11,830 nt of DNA from contig CP070771.1 of the NCBI GenBank assembly GCA_020345785.1, forward strand, positions 6,739,774-6,751,603. The letters are read 5' to 3'. The position numbers and the translations under genes were made by a program. The DNA is from Desulfobacterales bacterium (lineage in GTDB: Bacteria > Desulfobacterota > Desulfobacteria > Desulfobacterales > JAFDCJ01). The notes below the pieces were generated by a model that saw only the letters and a list, made by a program, of their open reading frames with translations, did no database searches and was not told where the DNA came from. How positions within the stretch are numbered: position 1 is the first letter of the stretch; each line of letters opens with the position of its first letter. Shown one piece after another: positions 1 through 8,174 of this stretch.

Positions 1-843
1 CAGGTCAGACAATCCGGAAAGCACGTCACGGAAAGACTCGATCGTGTCGACGACCTGGATGGTATGGTCATAAACATCTCTCAGAAAAATATGGGTGGTT
101 TCCTGGATCAGTGCCGCCTGCTCCTTGATTAAGCTGTTTAAGACTTCCCTCAGCGGCCAGACCTGTTTGCGAAAAACGATCATCTCCCGTTTGAGATGGT
201 GGATGTCTTCCAGCATCCGGGAGGTGGGGTTATTCAGCAATTCGTCCTCAAGCTGCTCTATTTTTTCACCCAGCCTCTCGAGAATGACGAAATAGTGGTC
301 GACGACGGCATCCATCAGGGCATAGGCTAAATAATCACAGCCGGATTTACGAATTCGTCCGCGGGCTTTGCGAATTCGCTCGCGCACGTAATTAAAAACA
401 TCCCCCTCTTTTTCCTGAAACGAGATCAGAAAATGGGGCCCCAGTATGAGGCTGACCTGTTCAGCGGCGATATGACCAACGGCCGCGTCGATATCCAGCA
501 ATTTTAAAACCACATAGATATAATCGTCGAATTCCTCTGCTTTCGGGCGTTGGCCGGTATTGACGATATCCTCGAGTACCAGAGGATGAATGCCGAAATG
601 GAGGCCGATTTTCTCAATCACATTCACCTCGTGCAGTCCATCCACGTTGATCCAGGTAACCGGCGGAGTGTCCTTGTAAGCAAAGGACGCTTCGACGGCC
701 GGCAGCGTTTTTTCCAGCAGCTGTTCCTGATCATAGGTCATGAGGGTAATTTTTATCTGGTCAATTTTCTTTTCTCCGATATGGACCAGACTTCCCGGAG
801 ATAATCCGGCTTTTTTCGATCTTTTTTTGATTGGGCGTGACAT
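1..843 (-). CDS. corA: CorA family Mg2+/Co2+ transporter, N-terminal part (C-terminus beyond window)
   Basis: This is a partial gene of 281 codons, open to the window edge and entered from its ATG at 843-841. CorA proteins are homopentameric inner-membrane channels for Mg2+ (also Co2+ and Ni2+). The visible part is the cytoplasmic domain: WINVDGL near residues 64-70 and HPLVLEDI near 86-93, followed by RPKAEEFDDYIYVVL, which is the conserved alpha/beta core of the family. After this comes a long charged helical stretch (about 150-281) that corresponds to the stalk helix. The two C-terminal membrane helices and the GMN selectivity motif expected in a protein of about 350 residues lie outside the window. 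The start is supported by GGAGGA seven bases upstream. The N-terminus is lysine-rich (SRPIKKRSKK). A small secreted protein gene lies 94 bp upstream on the same strand, so joint transcription is possible. The family assignment is firm; the transported ion is inferred. Confidence 0.93.
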   Translation of the reverse strand, partial: MSRPIKKRSKKAGLSPGSLVHIGEKKIDQIKITLMTYDQEQLLEKTLPAVEASFAYKDTPPVTWINVDGLHEVNVIEKIGLHFGIHPLVLEDIVNTGQRPKAEEFDDYIYVVLKLLDIDAAVGHIAAEQVSLILGPHFLISFQEKEGDVFNYVRERIRKARGRIRKSGCDYLAYALMDAVVDHYFVILERLGEKIEQLEDELLNNPTSRMLEDIHHLKREMIVFRKQVWPLREVLNSLIKEQAALIQETTHIFLRDVYDHTIQVVDTIESFRDVLSGLSDL

Positions 844-937
844 CAGCTGTTTCCTCCAGTTTAATGCTTTGATGGTTCATCCCTGGTTTTTCAAATCCCG
901 ATCGGATCGCCTTAACGATATTTTTTAACCTAACTTA

Positions 938-1465
938 TCATCGTCGATTGACTGAATTCAACAGTTCGCCGCAGCGCTTCAGGAGGTTTACGGATGATTC
1001 AATGGTCAAACGTTCTTTTCTGACCAGCGGCGCTTCAAAAAAATTGGGGGGGAAAATGGTGTAGTTGATCTGAATCTGGCGGTACATATTTTTAATTTGC
1101 CTGACGGAAGTCTCCATGCTTTCGATCCTCACGTCATAAAATTTGCGTCTATTTTTCTCTTTCAGATCGATAAATAACGTCAATAGATCCCGTTCGTATT
1201 CACAAATGGCCCCGATGGTGGCAATGGCAAGCGTTGATGACAGAAAAATATTTTTCAACTCATTATAGTTCTGTTGGGATGTGGCGGAATTATCCATATT
1301 TTTTTGAATTTGCTCAAACGCCGCTAAATTAGTCGCCAATTTTGACAAAATGCCTTCAAGTTCCGGTTGAATGTCGGAAAATTGAATAGGACTGCTCTGC
1401 GCCGAAACAGTCTGCGGCAGGATGCAGAAAACGAGCAGGAGAATGGCAGCGAGGTTTTTTCTCAT
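938..1465 (-). CDS. secreted/periplasmic helical protein of unknown function, 175 aa
   Basis: I do not recognise this protein. Residues 1-22 form a clear Sec signal peptide: MRK, a hydrophobic core (LAAILLLVFCIL) and a VSA cleavage site before Gln23, so the mature protein of about 153 residues should be periplasmic or secreted. There is no lipobox; the Cys at 14 lies inside the hydrophobic core. The mature part looks almost wholly alpha-helical, rich in Gln, Asn, Glu and Lys, with coiled-coil character around 35-75 and 100-135. It has two cysteines (88 and 165) that could form a disulfide. The start has AAGGAG nine bases upstream. It lies upstream of corA on the same strand with a 94 bp gap and is divergent from the ABC exporter. 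No enzymatic motif is visible. An adaptor or chemoreceptor-like helical bundle would fit the composition, but that is only an impression. Confidence 0.8.
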   Translation of the reverse strand: MRKNLAAILLLVFCILPQTVSAQSSPIQFSDIQPELEGILSKLATNLAAFEQIQKNMDNSATSQQNYNELKNIFLSSTLAIATIGAICEYERDLLTLFIDLKEKNRRKFYDVRIESMETSVRQIKNMYRQIQINYTIFPPNFFEAPLVRKERLTIESSVNLLKRCGELLNSVNRR

Positions 1466-1612
1466 ATGATCGGTCTCCTTTCAATTTTCCCGAATTTCAA
1501 TATGTTCCCTTGCTTTCATTTTGGGTTATGATAATGTTTTCTGCGGCTTAATGCAATAAAGCTGGCAAGAGAATCCAAGTTTTGTTGCCAACATGCGGGA
1601 AAGATCTCCATT
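1466..1612. promoter_or_regulatory. divergent intergenic region, probable promoters both ways
   Basis: These 147 bp separate the oppositely transcribed secreted-protein and ABC exporter genes, so they should carry promoters for both. On the plus strand TTGCTT (1510-1515), 16 bases, then TAATGT (1532-1537) is a weak candidate for a sigma-70 promoter of the exporter. The AT-rich stretch 1478-1535 fits this. No operator palindrome is obvious. The exporter ribosome binding site is poor (GGGAAAG at 1598-1604). The promoter call is inferred from layout and weak matches only. Confidence 0.3.
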
Positions 1613-4132
1613 ATGAAAAATCAAACAACACCGATCGTAAAGAAATCATTGGTCTCCTGGATAATCGCGGGCAATTATAAGCTCAAGCTGTTGTTGCTGT
1701 TAACAGTGTGTGTTACGGTTCTGGTCCGCATCATTCCGCTTGAAATGCAAAAGCGCATTGTCAACCAGGCGATCAGCCTGAAGGCTTTTGAACTTTTACT
1801 CATCTATTGCGGCATCTATCTGGCGGCAGTCGTCGTCGCCGCCGCCCTCAAATACCTTACCAGCTATCTCCAGACGGTCATCGGGCAACAGGCGTTAACC
1901 GACATGCGCAAGGAGCTGTATTACCATGTTTTAAGGCTGCCGCTGTATTTTTTCAGAAGAACCCAACCCGGCATGGTGGTCCAGTCCTTCGTGTCGGAGC
2001 TGGCGACGGCCGGCGATTTTGTGGGCATGGCGATCGCTATTCCACTTACCAGTGTTTTGAGCTTGATCGCGTTTACCCTATATCTGCTCTGGTTAAATCC
2101 GCTGCTGGCCGTCGTCTCCTTTGCGGTTTATCCCGCCGCGCTGCTGGTGCTGCCGGCCCTGCAGCGGGGTGCCAACAAGCAAAACCAGAAACGGGTGGAT
2201 ATGTCGCGCGAATTCTCCGGTAAAATCGCCGAGACGATTTCCGGAATTCACGAAATCCAGGGCAATGCCGCCTATCATATCGAAAACAGCAAATTCGGAG
2301 CTTTGGCGGACAGGCTGCAGATAATCAGAATCGCATGGAATCTTTACCGCCAGGGTATGAAAGTCAGCAGCAACTTTTTTACCAGTTTCAGCCCCTTTAT
2401 CATCTTCATCCTGGGCGGCTACCTCACCATCCACGGGCAGCTGCAGCTGGGCGCGCTGGTGGCATTTTTATCGGCCCAGGAAAAGCTTTTCGACCCCTGG
2501 CGCGAGCTTATCGATATCTACCAGGCCTATCAGGAGGCGTCTGTCAGTTACCGACGCACCATGGAGTATTTTGATGTCGCGCCCGAGCACATTGTTGACC
2601 CTGAAGGTCGGGATCCTTACCGGCTTGGCGGAAAAATCGACGTCGACAGCCTTTCCTTTAGAACGGAGGAAGGTATCCAATTGCTCGATGGCATCCATTT
2701 TTCGCTCGAACCCGGTCAACAACTGGCGCTTGTCGGCTTTTCCGGCAGCGGCAAAAGCACGCTGGCCCATTGCATCGCCCAGCTCTACCGCTACACGGCC
2801 GGCCATATTCGAATCGATGATCGCGAGGTAGCGGAACTTACCAAGAAAGACATTGCCTCCAACCTGGGCATTATTTTTCAAACCCCCTTCATTTTTGACG
2901 GCAGCATTGAAGAAAATCTGCTTTATGGATGCACATCCAAATTAGAGGGCACCGGGATGAATTCGTCACAATTGCTGCCGAATATCGATGAAAAAATCGA
3001 GGTGCTTCAGCAAACCGGAATTTTCCCGGATGTTTTGCGCTTTGGACTCAACTCGGTGCTCAACCTGAATGGGGACTCCCATCTGATCCCCGGCCTGATT
3101 CGCATCCGCCGAAAGTTGGCGCGCCGATTAAGCGGCCGGTTGGCCGAACACGTCGAATTCTTTGACAAGGAGAAGTATCTCACTTACTCCACCGTGGCCA
3201 AAAATTTAACCTTCGGCTCTTCCATCCAGGAATCATTTCGTGAAAATAATTTAGCCGCCAATGCGTACTTTGTCCGATTTCTGAATAGCGCCGATTTAGC
3301 GGAACCACTCACTAAGCTCGGCAGCGAATTATGTCTTCAGACGATGGATATTCTGCAAAAACTTCCTTTAAGCGAACCGTTTTTTTTCGAAGACAGCCCG
3401 ATATCTCGCAACGAGATGGAGGAGTTTGCAAAAATAGCCGGACATCTCAAGAAGAGCGGCCGGCAAATGCTTTCGAATGAGGGGAATCAAAAGCTGTTGG
3501 ATCTGGCGCTGCGTTTTATACCGGGCAGGCATAAAATGGTCGCCCTGCCGGCGGCGCTTGAAAAGCAGATCCTGGGGGCAAGAACCGAATTCAGAAAGAA
3601 AATTACGGTGGACATTCCGGATGCGTTTTCTTTTTACCGCAAAACGGATTATATCCCTTCGCAAACCATCCTTAACAATGTGTTTTTCGGCCGGCTGAAA
3701 ACCTCCAATCCCAAAGTTCAGGATACCATCAATGAACAGATTGTGCAGCTGCTCATCGAGGAAGATCTGTTGGAAACCATTCTTCATATCGGCATGCAGT
3801 TTCAGGTAGGGACAAAAGGCGATCGGCTGTCCGGAGGCCAGCGCCAGAAGCTGGCTATCGCCAGAGCGTTTCTCAAAAAACCCAACATACTCATCATGGA
3901 CGAAGCGACCTCGGCCCTGGATAATCGGTCCCAGGCGCTTATCCAGAAGGTGCTGGATACCCACTGGAGGGGAGAGACCACCTTGATTGCGGTGGTTCAC
4001 CGACTGGATATTATCAAGGGCTTTGACAAAATCGGCGTGATGAAAGCCGGCAAGCTTGAAGAAATGGGTTCCTATGATGAACTGATGGGGAAAAAAGGCC
4101 TTCTGTATGAGCTCGTCAGCGGGAGAAAGTGA
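1613..4132 (+). CDS. type I ABC exporter, fused permease-ATPase with about 250-residue insertion in the ATPase domain
   Basis: This is a half-transporter expected to dimerise in the inner membrane and export an unknown substrate (lipid, peptide or drug-like). Residues 1-320 are an ABC exporter membrane domain with six predicted helices (about 25-43, 60-78, 140-160, 163-181, 254-273 and 279-297). The ATPase domain has Walker A GFSGSGKST (375-383), Q-loop Gln423, signature LSGGQ (739-743), Walker B LIMDE with Asp763 and Glu764, D-loop SALD and switch His796, so it should be catalytically competent. The oddity is size: 839 residues against about 580-620 for the class, because 316 residues separate the Q-loop from the signature. 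The extra segment is helical and twice repeats a Y-x4-T-[VI]-x2-N-x2-FG pattern (522-535 and 680-693) that resembles the normal post-Q-loop SIEENLLYG (431-439). From memory, similar long exporters exist in other proteobacteria, so this is probably a family trait. The gene stands alone on its strand and gives no substrate clue. Confidence 0.93.
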   Translation: MKNQTTPIVKKSLVSWIIAGNYKLKLLLLLTVCVTVLVRIIPLEMQKRIVNQAISLKAFELLLIYCGIYLAAVVVAAALKYLTSYLQTVIGQQALTDMRKELYYHVLRLPLYFFRRTQPGMVVQSFVSELATAGDFVGMAIAIPLTSVLSLIAFTLYLLWLNPLLAVVSFAVYPAALLVLPALQRGANKQNQKRVDMSREFSGKIAETISGIHEIQGNAAYHIENSKFGALADRLQIIRIAWNLYRQGMKVSSNFFTSFSPFIIFILGGYLTIHGQLQLGALVAFLSAQEKLFDPWRELIDIYQAYQEASVSYRRTMEYFDVAPEHIVDPEGRDPYRLGGKIDVDSLSFRTEEGIQLLDGIHFSLEPGQQLALVGFSGSGKSTLAHCIAQLYRYTAGHIRIDDREVAELTKKDIASNLGIIFQTPFIFDGSIEENLLYGCTSKLEGTGMNSSQLLPNIDEKIEVLQQTGIFPDVLRFGLNSVLNLNGDSHLIPGLIRIRRKLARRLSGRLAEHVEFFDKEKYLTYSTVAKNLTFGSSIQESFRENNLAANAYFVRFLNSADLAEPLTKLGSELCLQTMDILQKLPLSEPFFFEDSPISRNEMEEFAKIAGHLKKSGRQMLSNEGNQKLLDLALRFIPGRHKMVALPAALEKQILGARTEFRKKITVDIPDAFSFYRKTDYIPSQTILNNVFFGRLKTSNPKVQDTINEQIVQLLIEEDLLETILHIGMQFQVGTKGDRLSGGQRQKLAIARAFLKKPNILIMDEATSALDNRSQALIQKVLDTHWRGETTLIAVVHRLDIIKGFDKIGVMKAGKLEEMGSYDELMGKKGLLYELVSGRK

Positions 4133-4134
4133 TC

Positions 4135-4228
4135 TAATTTATCCGCCCTCAAAAACATAATCATGCCTGTAAATTGGTCTTTGCAAGCTGAAGTAAGTTG
4201 CTTGATCGTCGGTGCAGCGGATAAATTA
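4135..4228. repeat. 11-bp inverted repeat spanning a convergent gene junction
   Basis: TAATTTATCCG (4135-4145) and its exact reverse complement CGGATAAATTA (4218-4228) bracket the gap between the ABC exporter stop (4132) and the convergent universal stress protein stop (4226-4228). The loop of 72 bases is long for an intrinsic terminator, but the placement fits a bidirectional transcript-end structure. The right arm includes the stop codon of the stress protein. There is no strong U-tract, so function is unproven. Confidence 0.45.
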
Positions 4229-5170
4229 TGGGACGATACACACGGTCATATCCTCGGCATGATTCAGAACTTTTCGGGTAACGCTGCCCATTGTATACTC
4301 TTTTACGCTGGAATAGCCGTGCAGCCCGAGAAAAATGGTTCCCGCTTCAGCGCTCCGCGCCTCTTCCAGGATATCGAACGCTGCGCTGCGGCTGCCGTCA
4401 ACCACCTTGGTTGTAATATGCTCTTTCGTTATGCCGGCTTCCTGCAGCATTTCTTGAGCTTTTTGCATAAAAGGTGCAATCTCCTTGCCGGCCCTGCGTT
4501 GCCAGAATTTCTGGAACTCCGGGAACTCTTCAACCAGCGCATCAGGAATGAAGCGATTTAAATCCCTCTTGGAATGAAATATCGTAACCGTCGCATCCGT
4601 GCCGGACAGCATGAAGCCGGCGTGATCCACGGCCCGCAGCGCGTTTTTCGAATTGTCGATCGCTAAAAGGACGTGTTTCTTTTTAGCGGTGCCTTTCACC
4701 ATCCAGACCGGACAAACCCGGCTGTATTCCAGTACTTTGTTGGCGATTTCTCCGAGAAAAAAAGTCACCAACTTGCTGCGGCCACGGGTCGATAAGATCA
4801 CGGCATCCGCATGTTTCTTTTCAGACCAGTTGACGATATCCCGCGCAATCCCAACTTCAATTTTTCTAAATACCGCTTCGACCGTCTTCTCGCCAAAACC
4901 CATATCAACCAGCTTTTTTTTGCCGGTTGCCAACAAACGTTCGGCCATTTCGGCATTTCGGCTCTCGAGATTTTTCAGCTTTTTGAGGGTTTCACCGCTT
5001 TTGCGGCTTTCTTCTTCCAGCATGGCGGGCAGGCGGGGTAGGACATAAAACAACGTGATCTTTAAAGGATGTTCCGGACCGAAAAGTAGGTTAATGTAAT
5101 CCAGGGTTTTAAACACATTTTCGGTGCCGTCAATCGGAACGACGATCATTTTTTGGATTTTTTCAGCCAT
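4226..5170 (-). CDS. universal stress protein with two tandem Usp domains, 314 aa
   Basis: This is a cytoplasmic UspA-superfamily protein made of two Usp (Rossmann-like) domains, about 6-158 and 165-314. The second domain has a perfect ATP-binding motif G-x2-G-x9-G-S (Gly282, Gly285, Gly295-Ser296). The first is degenerate at the matching place (Ser127, Gly130, then Gly140-Glu141), so only the C-terminal half is expected to bind ATP in the canonical way. Tandem Usp proteins act in stress tolerance and signalling, often by sensing or binding nucleotides; the specific role is unknown. I place the start at ATG 5170-5168 because GGGGAG (5178-5183) sits seven bases before it. An in-frame TTG two codons upstream would lie almost on top of that site. 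The gene follows ftsH on the same strand after 78 bp with no obvious terminator, so the two may be co-transcribed. Confidence 0.92.
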   Translation of the reverse strand: MAEKIQKMIVVPIDGTENVFKTLDYINLLFGPEHPLKITLFYVLPRLPAMLEEESRKSGETLKKLKNLESRNAEMAERLLATGKKKLVDMGFGEKTVEAVFRKIEVGIARDIVNWSEKKHADAVILSTRGRSKLVTFFLGEIANKVLEYSRVCPVWMVKGTAKKKHVLLAIDNSKNALRAVDHAGFMLSGTDATVTIFHSKRDLNRFIPDALVEEFPEFQKFWQRRAGKEIAPFMQKAQEMLQEAGITKEHITTKVVDGSRSAAFDILEEARSAEAGTIFLGLHGYSSVKEYTMGSVTRKVLNHAEDMTVCIVP

Positions 5171-5248
5171 GGTCAAACTCCCCTGTTTTCATGAAGACCC
5201 GTTTACAGGTATAAATTCTCAGCGACGTCGAAAGCGTCGGTGGACCCC

Positions 5249-7051
5249 TCAAGCATTATTCAGAAGGGCCTTGATGGTGTTGCCCTCGATTTTCTCTTTT
5301 TCCAGCAGCAACCCGGCGCCTTTTTCAAGGACGTCTCGTTTCTCCATCAGAATCTCCCGTGCTCTTGCATACTGCTGGTTGATGATCTCGACGACTTCCG
5401 AATCAATGAGTTCGGCCGTAGCTTCACTGTATTCGGTGGCACCTTCCATTGGTATGTTAAGGTAGCGGGCTCTTTTTTCCCGGGCAAAATAAACCTGCCC
5501 CAGCTTGCTGCTCATGCCGTATTCCTTGACCATACTGCGGGCAATGTCCGTGGCCCGGGCCAGATCGTTGTGCGCTCCGGTGGAAATATCTTCAAATACA
5601 ATCTCCTCGGCGGCCCGTCCACCCAAAAGTGTGGCAATTTTATTCAGTAATTCGGTTTTCTGCATCAAAAACCGGTCTTCCGTGGGGACCTGCATGGTGT
5701 AGCCCAGGGCGGCAATCCCGCGGGGGATAATGGATATTTTCTGCACCGGCTCGGTGCCGGGCAGGGATAACGCCGCAATGGCGTGGCCCATCTCGTGGTA
5801 GGCCACAATTTTTCTTTCCTTGGGATTTATCAGACGGTTCTTCTTCTCGAGACCGGCCACAACCCGCTCTACCGCTTCTTCAAACTCCGGCATACCCGCT
5901 TTTTTCTTGTGGCGGCGGACTGCCAGGAGTGCTGCTTCATTGACCAGATTGGCCAGATCCGCGCCCACCATACCGGATGTCATGCCGGCCAGGGTCTCCA
6001 CATCAATATTTTCCTCAACTTTGATGGTCTTGATATGCACCCTGAGGATTTGCTCCCGGCCTTCCTTATCGGGCCGGTCGACGAGAATGTTCCGGTCAAA
6101 CCGTCCCGGCCGCAGGAGTGCCGGGTCCAGTATTTCCGGACGGTTGGTGGCCGCCAGCAAGATAACCCCCACCTTGGGGTCAAAGCCGTCCATCTCCACC
6201 AGCAGCTGGTTGAGGGTCTGCTCGCGCTCGTCATGACCGCCGACGGTTCCAAAGCCTCTGGCTTTACCCAAGGCGTCCAGTTCATCGATAAAAATAATGC
6301 AGGGCGCCTTTTGCTTGGCCTGTTCAAAAAGATCCCGCACCCGGGCGGCGCCGAGCCCCACGAACATTTCCACAAATTCAGAGCCGCTCATGCTGAAAAA
6401 GGGGACCCCGCTTTCCCCGGCCACGGCCTTGCTCAACATCGTTTTTCCGGTGCCGGGCGGTCCTACCAGCAAAATTCCCTTGGGGATCTTGCCTCCCAGT
6501 TCGGTGTATTTGCCCGGCTCTTTCAAAAAGTCAACCACTTCGATGAGCTCCTGCTTGGCTTCATCTACCCCGGCCACATCATCGAAGCGCACCTGGATAT
6601 CTTCCTGCATATAAATTTTGGCCTTGTTTTTACCCAGCGTCATAAAGCCCGGTTGCTGGCCGGCCATGCGCTTCATCATGAAGTACCAGATGCCGAAAAA
6701 AATAAAAATCGGAACAATCCAGGACAACAGCGTGGGCAGGAACTGCGACTCAAACTCGCCTTTGAATTGCACGTTGTATTGCTCCAGCAGTTGCGAGGTG
6801 TCCGGATCGACTCTCACGGTTTTAAACCTGACCTGTTTGGCCGCAGCACCCTCCCCTTCTTGATACGCACCCTGGATCTGATTGGTCGAAATGGCGACCT
6901 CCGAAATTTTGCCCTCCTTCAAGAGTTTTAAAAACTCGCTGTAGGGGATGGTCTTGATAGCAAAAACCGAACCCATGTAGTTCTGGATAATTAAAACAAA
7001 CCAGATTCCCAGCAGAACGTACCAGATGGAAAATTTGTGCTGTTTCTCCAT
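5249..7051 (-). CDS. ftsH: ATP-dependent zinc metalloprotease FtsH
   Basis: FtsH is a hexameric inner-membrane AAA+ protease that degrades misassembled membrane proteins and short-lived regulators. Features appear in order: an N-terminal membrane helix (about 9-28), a short periplasmic domain, a second helix (about 107-126), then the AAA domain with Walker A GPPGTGKT (197-204), pore-loop FVG (230-232), Walker B IIFIDE (252-257) and the second region of homology with [10 protein letters not shown] and RPGRFDR. The M41 protease follows with zinc site HEMGH (419-423) and a probable third ligand Asp496 in TGAHNDL. All catalytic residues are present. At 600 residues it is a little shorter than E. 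coli FtsH (644) and ends soon after the protease helices, without the longer tail. The start has GGAGG (7056-7060) four bases before ATG. It is followed by the universal stress protein gene. The assignment is certain; substrates are unknown. Confidence 0.98.
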   Translation of the reverse strand: MEKQHKFSIWYVLLGIWFVLIIQNYMGSVFAIKTIPYSEFLKLLKEGKISEVAISTNQIQGAYQEGEGAAAKQVRFKTVRVDPDTSQLLEQYNVQFKGEFESQFLPTLLSWIVPIFIFFGIWYFMMKRMAGQQPGFMTLGKNKAKIYMQEDIQVRFDDVAGVDEAKQELIEVVDFLKEPGKYTELGGKIPKGILLVGPPGTGKTMLSKAVAGESGVPFFSMSGSEFVEMFVGLGAARVRDLFEQAKQKAPCIIFIDELDALGKARGFGTVGGHDEREQTLNQLLVEMDGFDPKVGVILLAATNRPEILDPALLRPGRFDRNILVDRPDKEGREQILRVHIKTIKVEENIDVETLAGMTSGMVGADLANLVNEAALLAVRRHKKKAGMPEFEEAVERVVAGLEKKNRLINPKERKIVAYHEMGHAIAALSLPGTEPVQKISIIPRGIAALGYTMQVPTEDRFLMQKTELLNKIATLLGGRAAEEIVFEDISTGAHNDLARATDIARSMVKEYGMSSKLGQVYFAREKRARYLNIPMEGATEYSEATAELIDSEVVEIINQQYARAREILMEKRDVLEKGAGLLLEKEKIEGNTIKALLNNA

Positions 7052-7232
7052 GATTCCTCCATGCTCCGAGTCAACTCAGTCCGGCAGCAAAAATGATGCA
7101 AATCTTAAGACAGATAATTGATAGCACCATTTGGAATTTGGTTTTTGGTGCTTGGAATTTTCAGTATTTTCATCTAGCAGTCAATATGCCTGCAAGCAGT
7201 CATTCGTCTCTTAAAACTGCGCTGTCCCGCTA
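7052..7232 (-). promoter_or_regulatory. ftsH upstream region with 7-bp stem-loop
   Basis: These 181 bp lie between the PiT permease stop and the ftsH start. They are AT-rich in the middle and presumably hold the ftsH promoter; no clean -35/-10 pair stands out. AGCACCA (7123-7129) and TGGTGCT (7146-7152) form a perfect 7-bp stem with a 16-base loop, and TTTGGAATTT-like words are repeated in and beside it (7130-7139 and 7153-7160). The stem could sit in the 5' untranslated region of ftsH, about 72-101 bases before the ATG. Confidence 0.35.
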
Positions 7233-8174
7233 TTATGCCGGCACGTATCGCAGATATACAGCAAAATTCAGGACCGTGGCGACAAAACCCGCCACCACCG
7301 GTGTAAAAAACCAGCCGATGAATATATTCATCAGGGTTCGGCGGCTCATGGTATTGATGCCTTTTACGATACCAATTCCCAACACCGCGCCGACGATCGC
7401 CTGAGAAGTCGACACGGGCACGCCGACAACGGTATAAAAGTGAACGGTTACAGCTTCGGCCAGTACCACGATCAATGCCGAAAAGGGATCCAGCCGCACG
7501 AGTTTACGCCCGACGGTTTCCATGACACCCCGGCTAAATGTCAAAATCCCCAGCGCTATGCTCAAGCCGCCAAGCAGCGCCGCACCAGAGACGGTCAGCT
7601 TGCCGGCTCCCACAAAAACGCCTGTTACGTTGGCGACATTATTGGCGCCCAAGGCATAGGAGGCATAAGATCCCGCCAGGATCAGCGACACACGCAGAAA
7701 AATGTCGGAGTCGAAAAGGTCGATATGGAGCCGGTTGTAAAGGGCTGCGAGGATTTTGTAAATCAGCACCGCCATTATCAGGCCTCCGATCGGCGTCCCA
7801 AACCAGCACAGAAATACTTTGCTCAACCCACCCAGGTTCAGCTGCCGGTGGACGAATCCGATGCCCAGAATGGCACCGACAACCGCCTGAGACGTAGAGA
7901 CCGGGAGCCCCAGAAAGGTCATGACGGTCACCGTAACAGCTGCCGATACCGAGGCAATGACGGCTTTTTTTAATGTCAGATCCGTGAGGCCCGCCAGGGT
8001 ATCCATACCGGCCCGTCCCTCCAGGAGCGCTCCCAGCAGGACAAAAATGGAGGCTAAAATTGCAGCCGTCCAGAACTTGACCATCCTCGATGCCACGGCC
8101 GAACCGAATGCATTGCTGGCGTCGTTGGCGCCCAGAGACCATCCCAGGAAAATACCGCCGAAAAGAGAAAGCAT
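7233..8174 (-). CDS. pit: PiT family inorganic phosphate permease
   Basis: This is an integral membrane symporter of the PiT family, which moves phosphate (usually as a metal-phosphate complex with H+, or with Na+). The family hallmark of two inverted homologous halves is clear. GANDASNAFG (15-24) in the first half matches GANNVANVTG (176-185) in the second. GLPVSTSQAVVGAILGIG (89-106) is mirrored almost word for word at 251-268. At 313 residues it is short for the family (commonly 400-500), lacking a large central hydrophilic loop, as in compact forms. Its ATG overlaps the stop of the DUF47 gene (TAATG, 8176-8172), which points to translational coupling and a shared function. I am sure of the family; phosphate is the default substrate, though some relatives carry sulfate. 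Confidence 0.95.
   Translation of the reverse strand: MLSLFGGIFLGWSLGANDASNAFGSAVASRMVKFWTAAILASIFVLLGALLEGRAGMDTLAGLTDLTLKKAVIASVSAAVTVTVMTFLGLPVSTSQAVVGAILGIGFVHRQLNLGGLSKVFLCWFGTPIGGLIMAVLIYKILAALYNRLHIDLFDSDIFLRVSLILAGSYASYALGANNVANVTGVFVGAGKLTVSGAALLGGLSIALGILTFSRGVMETVGRKLVRLDPFSALIVVLAEAVTVHFYTVVGVPVSTSQAIVGAVLGIGIVKGINTMSRRTLMNIFIGWFFTPVVAGFVATVLNFAVYLRYVPA

Noticed and set aside
5171..5176. TTG start two codons upstream of the universal stress protein ATG
   Set aside because: It would sit one base from the GGGGAG ribosome binding site, whereas the ATG at 5170 has normal seven-base spacing.
5222..5242. Hairpin CGACG/CGTCG between ftsH and usp as a terminator
   Set aside because: It has only five paired bases with no following T-tract on the minus strand; it is not a credible intrinsic terminator.
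5783..6931. 382-codon open frame on the plus strand opposite ftsH
   Set aside because: It is fully antisense to an intact, motif-complete ftsH and its composition (rich in His, Gly, Gln, Phe) is typical of the opposite strand of a GC-biased gene.
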